A DNA stretch of 64,000 nucleotides, from the NCBI GenBank assembly GCA_005406025.1, contig BGZK01002096.1:1-64000 (forward strand), written 5' to 3'. Source of the DNA: Eumeta japonica (lineage: Eukaryota; Arthropoda; Insecta; Lepidoptera; Psychidae). Below are positions 54,601 to 64,000 of the stretch, one piece after another (the first letter of the stretch is position 1; the number at the start of each line of letters is the position of its first letter). Under the pieces are notes generated by a model. The model made no database searches. It saw only the letters and a list, made by a program, of their open reading frames with translations, and was not told the DNA's origin. Position numbers and translations under genes: made by a program.

Positions 54601-57600
54601 CTTTGCTTTTGCGAAAAAATGGCCGAAAAGTATGTTTTTATTTTTGCAAAAGCGATACACCAAATTAAAGCTATTTAAATTATCTACAAAACACAAAAGA
54701 AATCATCTCGATATCTAAAAATTAAAAAAGTTATGAACAAAACGGTATCTAGTTATGCTGCTACTTTTTCCCAACCAGTGTTTAGTAGAAGTGCATACCG
54801 TTTTGATCATAACTTCCACAGTTTTTAAGATATCGACCTAATTCTTTTTGCGTTTGATAGATAATTTTGTTAACTTTAATTTGAGCTACCTTTGAATAGA
54901 TAGGACAAAAAAGTATTTTTCCACTAAAAATGACCATGGGCTATAGCCTTTGCTTTTTGCGAAAAAATGGCCAAAAAGTGCATGTTTTATTTTTGCAAAA
55001 CCGATACACCAAATTAAAGGTATTTAAATTATCTACAAAACGCAAAAGAAATCATCTCGATATCTGAAATATTAAAAAAGTTATGAACAAAACGGTATCT
55101 AGTTTTGCTGCTACTTTTTCCCAACCAGTGTTTAGTAGAAGTGCATACCGTTTTGATCATAACTTGGTTAGTTTTCAAGATATCGACCTGATTCTTTTTG
55201 CGTTTGATAGATAATTTTGTTAGCTTTAATTTGAGCTACCTGCTTAACAGATAGGACAAAAAAAGATTTTTTAACCTAAAATTACCATGGGCTATAGCCT
55301 TTGCTTTTGCGAAAAATGGCCGAAAAGTATGTTTTATTTTTGCAAAAGCGATACACCAAATTAAAGCTATTTAAATTATCTACAAAACACAAAGAAATCA
55401 TCTCGATATCTGAAAATTAAAAAGTTATGAACAAAACGGTATCTAGTTATGCTGCTACTTTTCCCAACCAGTGTTTAGTAGAAGTGCATACCGTTTTGAT
55501 CATAACTTGAATTTTAAGATATCGACCTAATTCTTTTGCGTTTGATAGATAATTTTGTTAACTTTAATTTGAGCTACCTTTGAATAGATAGGACAAAAAA
55601 GTATTTTTCACTAAAATGACCATGGGCTATAGCCTTTGCTTTTGCGAAAAATGGCCGAAAAAGTATGTTTTATTTTTGCAAAAGCGATACACCAAATTAA
55701 AGCTATTTAAATTATCTACAAAACACAAAGAAATCATCTCGATATCTAGAAAATTAAAAAAGTTATGAACAAAACGGTATCTAGTTATGCTGCTTCTTTT
55801 TCCAACCAGTGTTTAGTAGAAGTGCATACCGTTTTGATCATAACTTCGACAGTTTTTAAGATATCGACCTAATTCTTTTTGCGTTTGATAGATAATTTTG
55901 TTAACTTTAATTTGAGCTACCTTTTGAATAGATAGGACAAAAAGTATTTTTCCACTAAAATGACCATGGGCTATAGCCTTTGCTTTTGCGAAAAATGGCC
56001 GAAAAAGTATGTTTTATTTTTAAAAGCGATACACCAAATTAAAGCTATTTAAATTATCTACAAAACACAAAGAAATCATCTCGATATCTGAAAATTAAAA
56101 AGTTATGAACAAAACGGTATCTAGTTATGCTGCTACTTTTCCCAACCAGTGTTTAGTAGAAGTGCATACCGTTTTGATCATAACTTGGTTAATTTTAAGA
56201 TATCGACCTAATTCTTTTGCGTTTGATAGATAATTTTGTTAACTTTAATTTGAGCTACCTTTCGAATAGATAGGAAAAAAGTATTTTTCCACTAAAATGA
56301 CCATGGGCTATAGCCTTTGCTTTTGCGAAAAATGGCCGAAAAGTATGTTTTATTTTGCAAAACCGATACACCAAATTAAAGCTATTTAAATTATCTACAA
56401 AACACAAAGAAATCATCTCGATATCTGAAAATTAAAAAGTTATGAACAAAACGGTATCTAGTTATGCTGCTACTTTTTCCCAACCAGTGTTTAGTAGAAG
56501 TGCATACCGTTTTGATCATAACTTTAATTTTAAGATATCGACCTAATTCTTTTTGCGTTTGATAGATAATTTTGTTAACTTTAATTTGAGCTACCTTTCG
56601 AATAGATAGGACAAAAAAAGTATTTTTCCACTAAAAATGACCATGGGCTATAGTCTTTGCTTTTTGCGAAAAAATGGCCAAAAAAGTATGTTTTATTTTG
56701 CAAAACCGATACACCAAATTAAAGCTATTTAAATTATCTACAAAACACAAAAGAAATCATCTCGATATCTGGAAAAATAAAAAAGTTATGAACAAAACGG
56801 TATCTAGTTATGCTGCTACTTTTTCTCAACCAGTGTTTAGTAGAAGTGCATACCGTTTTGATCATAACTTGGTTATTTTTCAAGATATCGACCTAATTCT
56901 TTTTGCGTTTGATAGATAATTTTGCTAGCTTTAATTTGAACTACCTTTCGAATAGATAGGACGAAAAAAGTATTTTTCCACTAAAATGACCATGGGCTAT
57001 AGCCTTTGCTTTTGCGAAAAATGGCCGAAAAAGTATGTTTTATTTTTGCAAAAGGATACACCAAATTAAAGCTATTTAAATTATCTACAAAACACAAAGA
57101 AATCATCTCGATATCTAAAAATAAAAAGTTATGAACAAAACGGTATCTAGTTATGCTGCTACTTTTTCCCAACCAGTGTTTAGTAGAAGTGCATACCGTT
57201 TTGATCATAACTTGTTTTTAAGATATCGACCTAATTCTTTTTGCGTTTGATAGATAATTTTGTTAACTTTAATTTGAGCTACCTTTCGAATAGATAGGAC
57301 AAAAAAAGTATTTTTCCACTAAAAATGACCATGGGCTATAGCCTTTGCTTTTTGCGAAAAAATGGCCAAAAAAGTGATGTTTTATTTTGCAAAACCGATA
57401 CACCAAATTAAAGCTATTTAAATTACCTACAAAACACAAAAGAAATCATCTCGATATCTCAAAAATTAAAAAAGTTATGAACAAAACGGTATCTAGTTAT
57501 GCTGCTACTTTTCCCAACCAGTGTTTAGTAGAAGTGCATACCGTTTTGATCATAACTTGGTTAATTTTAAGATATCGACCTAATTCTTTTGCGTTTGATA

Positions 57601-57950
57601 GATAATTTTGTTAACTTTAATTTGAGCTACCTTTCAATAGATAGGACAAAAAGTATTTTTCCACTAAAATGACCATGGGCTATAGCCTTTGCTTTTGCGA
57701 AAAATGGCCGAAAAGTATGTTTTTATTTTGCAAAAGCGATACACCAAATTAAAGCTATTTAAATTATCTACAAAACACAAAGAAATCATCTCGATATCGA
57801 AAATTAAAAGTTATGAACAAAACGGTATCTAGTTCTGCTGCTACTTTTCCCAACCAGTGTTTAGTAGAAGTGCATACCGTTTTGATCATAACTTGTTAAT
57901 TTTAAGATATCGACCTAATTCTTTTTGCGTTTGATAGATAATTTTGTTAA
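51641..57950. repeat. Array zone 7: tttaaatt subfamily
   Basis: Ctatttaaattatc replaces ctattgaaattatc at 51.95 kb and in every unit from 53.3 kb on. Acctttgaatag or acctttcgaatag replaces acctctcgaatag. Ggccaaaaa variants occur at about 53.59, 54.97, 56.68 and 57.36 kb, and tctcaaccagtg variants at 51.69 and 56.82 kb. Confidence 0.8.
54119..54821. repeat. Local group of three ttccacag units
   Basis: Three consecutive units have aacttccacag in place of aacttggttaat (starting near 54119, 54463 and 54812). The first two also share tttgcgctacc. A related aacttcgacag occurs at about 55843, three units further on. This is a private variant spread by local duplication. Confidence 0.85.
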
Positions 57951-60900
57951 CTTTAATTTGAATTACCTTTGAATAGATAGGACAAAAAAGTATTTTTCCA
58001 CTAAAAATGACCATGGGCTATAGCCTTTGCTTTTTGCGAAAAAATGGCCGAAAAAGTATGTTTTTATTTTTGCAAAAGCGATACACCAAATTAAAGCTAT
58101 TTAAATTATCTACAAAACACAAAGAAATCATCTCGATATCTGAAAATTAAAAAGTTATGAACAAAACGGTATCTAGTTATGCTGCTACTTTTTCCCAACC
58201 AGTGTTTAGTAGAAGTGCATACCGTTTTGATCATAACTTGTTAATTTTAAGATATCGACCTAATTCTTTTTGCGTTTGATAGATAATTTTGTTAACTTTA
58301 ATTTGAGCTACTTTCGAATAGATAGGACAAAAAAGTATTTTTCCACTAAAATGACCATGGGCTATAGCCTTTGCTTTTGCGAAAAATGGCCGAAAAGTAT
58401 GTTTTATTTTTGCAAAACGATACACCAAATTAAAGCTATTTAAATTATCTACAAAACACAAAGAAATCATCTCGATATCTAAAAAATTAAAAAAGTTATG
58501 AACAAAACGGTATCTAGTTATGCTGCTACATTTTCCCAACCAGTGTTTAGTAGAAGTGCATACCGTTTTGATCATAACTTGGTTAATTTTAAGATATCGA
58601 CCTAATTCTTTTTGCGTTTGATAGATAATTTTGTTAACTTTAATTTGAGCTACCTTTCGAATAGATAGGACAAAAAAAGTATTTTTCCACTAAAAATGAC
58701 CATGGGCTATAGCCTTTGCTTTTTGCGAAAAATGGCCGAAAAGTATGTTTTATTTTTGCAAAAGCGATACACCAAATTAAAGCTATTTAAATTATCTACA
58801 AAACACAAAAGAAATCATCTCGATATCTAAAAATTAAAAAGTTATGAACAAAACGGTATCTAGTTATGCTGCTACTTTTTCCCAACCAGTGTTTAGTAGA
58901 AGTGCATACCGTTTTGATCATAACTTGGTTAATTTTAAGATATCGACCTAATTCTTTTTGCGTTTGATAGATAATTTTGTTAACTTTAATTTGAGCTACC
59001 TTTCGAATAGATAGGACAAAAAAAGTATTTTTCACTAAAATGACCATGGGCTATAGCCTTTGCTTTTGCGAAAAATGGCCGAAAAAGTATGTTTTATTTT
59101 TGCAAAACGATACACCAAATTAAAGCTATTTAAATTATCTACAAAACGCAAAGAAATCATCTCGATATCTAAAAATTAAAAAGTTATGAACAAAACGGTA
59201 TCTAGTTATGCTGGTACTTTTTCTCAACCAGTGATTAGTAGAAGTCCATACCGTTTTGATCATAACTTGCTTATTTTTCAAGATATCGACCTAATTCTTT
59301 TTGCGTTTGATAGATAATTTTGTTAACTTTAATTTAAGCTACCTTTCAAATAGATAGGACAAAAAAAGTATTTTTCCACTAAAATGACCATGGGCTATAG
59401 CCTTTGCTTTTTGCGAAAAATGGCCAAAAAGTTTGTTTTATTTTTGCAAAGCGATACACCAAATTAAAGCTATTTAAATTACCTACAAAACACAAAGAAA
59501 TCATCTCGATATCTAAAAATTAAAAAGTTATGAACAAAACGGTATCTAGTTATGCTGCTACTTTTCCCAACCAGTGTTTAGTAGAAGTGCATACCGTTTT
59601 GATCATAACTTGTTAATTTTAAGATATCGACCTAATTCTTTTGCGTTTGATAGATAATTTTGTTAACTTTAATTTGAGCTACCTTTCGAATAGATAGGAC
59701 AAAAAAGTATTTTTCACTAAAATGACCATGGGCTATAGCCTTTGCTTTTGCGAAAAATGGCCGAAAAGTATGTTTTATTTTTGCAAAAGCGATACACCAA
59801 ATTAAAGCTTTTAAATTATCTACAAAACAAAAGAAATCATCTCGATATCTAAAAAATTAAAAAAGTTATGAACAAAACGGTATCTAGTTATGCTGCTACT
59901 TTTTCCCAACCAGTGTTTAGTAGAAGTGCATACCGTTTTGATCATAACTTGGTTAATTTTAAGATATCGACCTAATTCTTTTTGCGTTTGATAGATAATT
60001 TTGTTAACTTTAATTTGAATTACCTTTCGAATAGATAGGACAAAAAAAGTATTTTTCCACTAAAAATGACCATGGGCTATAGCCTTTGCTTTTGCGAAAA
60101 AATGGCCGAAAAGTATGTTTTATTTTGCAAAAGCGATACACCAAATTAAAGCTATTTAAATTATCTACAAAACACAAAAAAATCATCTCGATATCTAAAA
60201 ATTAAAAGTTATGAACAAAACGGTATCTAGTTATGCTGCTACTTTTCCCAACCAGTGTTTAGTAGAAGTGCATACCGTTTTGATCATAACTTGCTAATTT
60301 TAAGATATCGACCTAATTCTTTTTGCGTTTGATAGATAATTTTGTTAACTTTAATTTGAATTACCTTTCGAATAGATAGGAAAAAAAGTATTTTTCCACT
60401 AAAAATGACCATGGGCTATAGCCTTTGCTTTTTGCGAAAAAATGGCCGAAAAAGTATGTTTTTATTTTTGCAAAAGCGATACACCAAATTAAAGCTATTT
60501 AAATTATCTACAAAACACAAAGAAATCATCTCGATATCTGAAAAATTTAAAAAGTTATGAACAAAACGGTATCTAGTTATGCTGCTACTTTTTCCCAACC
60601 AGTGTTTAGTAGAAGTGCATACCGTTTTGATCATAACTTGTTAATTTTAAGATATCGACCTAATTCTTTTTGCGTTTGATAGATAATTTTGTTAACTTTA
60701 ATTTGAATTACCTTTCGAATAGATAGGAAAAAAAGTATTTTCCACTAAAATGACCATGGGCTATAGCCTTTGCTTTTTGCGAAAAAATGGTCGAAAATGT
60801 ATGTTTTATTTTTGCAAAAACGATACACCAAATTAAAGCTATTTAAATTATCTACAAACACAAAGAAATCATCTCGATATCTAAAAATTAAAAAGTTATG

Positions 60901-61633
60901 AACAAAACGGTATCTAGTTATGCTGCTACTTTTTCCCAACCAGTGTTTAGTAGAAGTGCATACCGTTTTGATCATAACTTGGTTAATTTTAAGATATCGA
61001 CCTAATTCTTTTTGCGTTTGATAGATAATTTTGTTAACTTTAATTTGAATTACCTTTCGAATAGATAGGACAAAAAAAGTATTTTTCCACTAAAAATGAC
61101 CATGGGCTATAGCCTTGCTTTTGCGAAATGGCCGAAAAGTATGTTTTATTTTTGCAAAAGATACACCAAATTAAAGCTATTTAAATTATCTACAAAACAC
61201 AAAAGAAATCATCTCGATATCTAAAAATTAAAAAGTTATGAACAAAACGGTATCTAGTTATGCTGCTACTTTTTCCCAACCAGTGTTTAGTAGAAGTGCA
61301 TACCGTTTTGATCATAACTTCGATATTTTTAAGATATCGACCTAATTCTTTTTGCGTTTGATAGATAATTTTGTTAACTTTAATTTGAATTACTTTGAAT
61401 AGATAGGAAAAAAAGTATTTTTCCACTAAAATGACCATGGGCTATAGCCTTTGCTTTTTGCGAAAAATGGCCGAAAATGTATGTTTTATTTTGCAAAAGA
61501 TACACCAAATTAAAGCTATTTAAATTATCTACAAAAAAAAAAAATCATCTCGATATCTAAAAATTAAAAAAGTTATGAACAAAACGGTATCTAGTTATGC
61601 TGCTACTTTTTCCCAACCAGTGTTTAGTAGAAG

Positions 61634-64000
61634 TGTATACCGTTTTGATCATAACTTGGCTAATTTTTAAGATATCGACCTAATTCTTTTTGCGTTTGAT
61701 AGATAATTTTGTTAACTTTAACTTGAATTACCTTTCGAATAGATAGGAAAGAAAAAGTATTTTTCACTAAAAATGACCATGGCTATAGCCTTTGCTTTTT
61801 GCGAAAAAATGGCCGAAAAAGTATGTTTTTATTTTTGCAAAGGATACACCAAATTAAAGCTATTTAAATTATCTACAAAACACAAAGAAATCATCTCGAT
61901 ATCTCAAAAATTAAAAAGTTATGAACAAAACGGTATCTAGTTATGCTGCTTTTTCAACCAGTTTTAGTAGAAGTGCATACCGTTTTGATCATAACTTCAA
62001 ATTTTCAGATATCGACCTAATGCGTTTGATAGATAATTTTGTTAACTTTAATTTGAATCACCTGATAGATAGGAAAAAAAGTATTTTCACTAAAATGACC
62101 ATGGGCTATAGCCTTGCTTTTCGATGCCTGTTTGGCATGATACACCAATTAAAGCTATTTAAATTATCTACAAAACACAAAAGAAATCATCTCGATATTT
62201 GAAAAATTAAAAAGTTATGAACAAAACGGTATCTAGTTATGCTGCTGCTTTTTCCCAACCAGTGTTTAGTAGAAGTGCATACCGTTTTGATCATAACTTC
62301 TTATTTTTAAGATATCGACCTAATTCTTTTTGCGTTTGATAGATAATTTTGTTAGCTTTAATTTGAATTACCTTTCGAATAGATAGGAAAGAAAAAGTAT
62401 TTTTCACTAAAAATGACCATGGGCTATAGCCTTGCTTTTGCGAAAAATGGCCGAAAATGTATGTTTTTATTTTTGCAAAAGCGATACACCAAATTAAAGC
62501 TATTTAAATTATCTACAAAACGCAAAAGAAATCATCTCGATATTTGAAAAATTAAAAAAGTTATGAACAAAACGGTATCTAGTTATGCTGCTGCTTTTTC
62601 CTAACCAGTGTTTAGTAGAAGTGTATACCGTTTTGATCATAACTTGGCTAATTTTTAAGATATCGACCTAATTCTTTTTGCGTTTGATAGATAATTTTGT
62701 TAACTTTAACTTGAATTACATTTCGAATAGATAGGAAAGAAAAAGTATTTTTTCACTAAAATGACCATGGGCTATAGCCTTTGCTTTTTGCGAAAAAATG
62801 GCCGAAAATGTATGTTTTTATTTTTGCAAAAGCGATACACCAATTTAAAGCTATTTAAATTATCTACAAAACGCAAAAGAAATCATCTCGATATTTGAAA
62901 AATTAAAAAAGTTATGAACAAAACGGTATCTAGTTATGCTGCTGCTTTTTCCTAACCAGTGTTTAGTAGAAGTGTATACCGTTTTGATCATAACTTGGCT
63001 AATTTTTAAGATATCGACCTAATTCTTTTTGCGTTTGATAGATAATTTTGTTAATTAATTTGAATTACCTTTCGAATAGATAGGAAAAAAAGTATTTTTC
63101 ACTAAAATGACCATGGGCTATAGCCTTTGCTTTTGCGAAAAAATGGCCGAAAATGTATGTTTTTTTATTTTGTAAAAGGATACACCAATTTAAAGCTATT
63201 TAATTATCTACAAAACACAAAGCGATATTTGAAAATTAAAAAAGTTATGAACAAAACGGTATCTAGTTATGCTGCTACTTTTCCCAACCAGTGTTTAGTA
63301 GAAGTGCATACCGTTTTGATCATAACTTGGTTAATTTTAAGATATCGACCTAATTCTTTTGCGTTTGATAGATAATTTTGTTAACTTTAATTTGAATTAC
63401 CTTTCGAATAGATAGGAAAAAAAGTATTTTTCACTAAAATGACCATGGGCTATAGCCTTTGCTTTTTGCGAAAAATGCCGAAAATGGTTTTTTTTTTGCA
63501 AAGGATAACAAATTAGTTATTTAATTATCTACAAAACACAAAGAAATCATCTGATATTTAAAATTAAAAGTTATGAACAAAACGGTATCTAGTTATGCTG
63601 CTACTTTTCCCAACCAGTGTTTAGTAGAAGTGCATACCGTTTTGATCATAACTTGGCTAATTTTTAAGATATCGACCTAATTCTTTTTGCGTTTGATAGA
63701 TAATTTTGTTAACTTTAACTTGAATTACATTTCGAATAGATAGGAAAGAAAAAGTATTTTTTCACTAAAATGACCATGGGCTATAGCCTTTGCTTTTTGC
63801 GAAAAAATGGCCGAAAATGTATGTTTTTATTTTTGCAAAAGCGATACACCAATTTAAAGCTATTTAAATTATCTACAAAACGCAAAAGAAATCATCTCGA
63901 TATTTGAAAAATTAAAAAAGTTATGAACAAAACGGTATCTAGTTATGCTGCTGCTTTTTCCTAACCAGTGTTTAGTAGAAGTGTATACCGTTTTGATCAT
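61634..64000. repeat. Incipient three-unit higher-order repeat (~1 kb)
   Basis: Bases 62641-62991 and 63650-64000 are identical over 351 bp at an offset of 1009 bp (three units), while the two units between differ. They share rare variants: tttaacttgaattacattt, aggaaagaaaaagta, caccaatttaaag, aaaacgcaaaag, gatatttgaaaaatt, ttcctaaccagtg and gtgtatacc. A third, less perfect relative lies about 988 bp to the left (tttaacttg at 61717, 62705 and 63714). Confidence 0.8.
62119..62142. repeat. Foreign-looking short insert/replacement in a unit
   Basis: Where tttgcgaaaaaatggccg through gcaaaagc is expected (about 50 bp), this unit has ttcgatgcctgtttggcatg and then resumes at atacaccaattaaag. The piece contains a small perfect hairpin, atgcc-tgttt-ggcat (62124-62138), not found elsewhere in the window. 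Its origin is unknown. Confidence 0.7.

Larger units (their letters stand above)
1..64000. repeat. Tandem satellite DNA array, ~340-bp unit, ~190 copies
   Basis: The same ~340-bp sequence recurs head to tail from the first to the last base with no unique sequence between copies. Landmarks present in almost every copy are gttatgaacaaaacggtat, accagtgtttagtagaagtg, gaccatgggctatagcc and gataatttt. Intact units are usually 330-345 bp; damaged ones fall to 144-301 bp. Copy number is about 190 from window length divided by unit length. Both ends of the window cut through units, so the array continues on each side. No transposon, gene or RNA gene interrupts it. The organisation is that of eukaryotic heterochromatic satellite DNA; a centromeric role is possible but not shown by sequence alone. 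Confidence 0.98.
57951..64000. repeat. Array zone 8: gaattacc / ggaaa subfamily
   Basis: Ttgaattacc replaces ttgagctacc at 57.96 kb and in all units from 60.0 kb on. Aggaaaaaaagta or aggaaagaaaaag replaces aggacaaaaaaag from 60.4 kb, with one exception near 61.07 kb. Gaaaatgtatg replaces gaaaaagtatg in most units from 60.8 kb. Variants accumulate stepwise towards the right end. Confidence 0.85.

Noticed and set aside
58231..58575. Open frame of 114 codons on the minus strand
   Set aside because: Same reason: the satellite read in reverse through a run of units without a frame break. The MIKTV segment mirrors MNKTV of the plus strand through the inverted repeat.
1..64000. CRISPR-like repetition
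   Set aside because: The period is about 340 bp and the whole unit repeats. There are no short direct repeats separated by unique spacers and no cas genes.
1..64000. Assignment to a named satellite family or species
   Set aside because: I do not recognise the unit with certainty. AT-rich units of 170 and 340 bp occur in many animals and plants, so naming a family would be a guess; a search of repeat databases with the 340-bp consensus would decide.
1..64000. Telomere or subtelomere array
   Set aside because: No short telomeric repeats (ttaggg, ttagg, tttaggg or similar in tandem) occur anywhere in the window.

Overview
This 64 kb window appears to be one uninterrupted block of tandem satellite DNA, so it comes from a eukaryotic nuclear genome, most plausibly pericentromeric, centromeric or other constitutive heterochromatin. 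The unit is about 340 bp (exactly 340 bp between core motifs at 13055, 13395, 13735 and 14075), about 31% GC by hand count of the unit at 13411-13750. Roughly 190 head-to-tail copies fill the window and neither array edge is visible. I see no protein gene, RNA gene, transposon, CRISPR array or unique sequence. The species cannot be named from the sequence; the satellite style fits many insects, other invertebrates and plants.

The main structural result is that the unit is not a simple monomer. Each 340-bp unit is a pair of diverged half-units of about 170 bp in opposite orientation. In the unit near 13.4 kb, arms at 13321-13413 and 13459-13552 are inverted repeats of each other (about 73 of 94 aligned columns by hand), separated by a 45-bp spacer centred near 13436. 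A second, weaker dyad with the perfect palindrome GGCTATAGCC lies half a period away (13260-13269). The two dyad centres therefore alternate every ~170 bp along the array. Short open frames on the two strands look alike (MNKTV on plus, MIKTV on minus) because of this palindrome, not because of coding.

Layout: 1-9.7 kb mixed units; 9.74-10.0 kb a badly eroded unit; 10.0-15.1 kb the most uniform zone, with two consecutive identical 340-bp units; 15.1-19.35 kb units carrying gataggac and long A/T runs; 19.35-31.05 kb a disturbed zone with truncated and deleted units; 31.05-37.67 kb uniform gataggac units; 37.67-51.64 kb a zone with gttagc units and a dispersed variant block; 51.64-57.95 kb and 57.95-64 kb successive new subfamilies (tttaaatt, then gaattacc/ggaaa/gaaaatg), ending in an apparent three-unit higher-order repeat of about 1 kb.

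Points that stand out: four truncated units all lose the same dyad core and rejoin in the same short target; a few units match subfamilies found 20-55 kb away; and most differences between units are indels in A/T runs that change together within a unit, which raises the question of assembly error versus real subfamilies.
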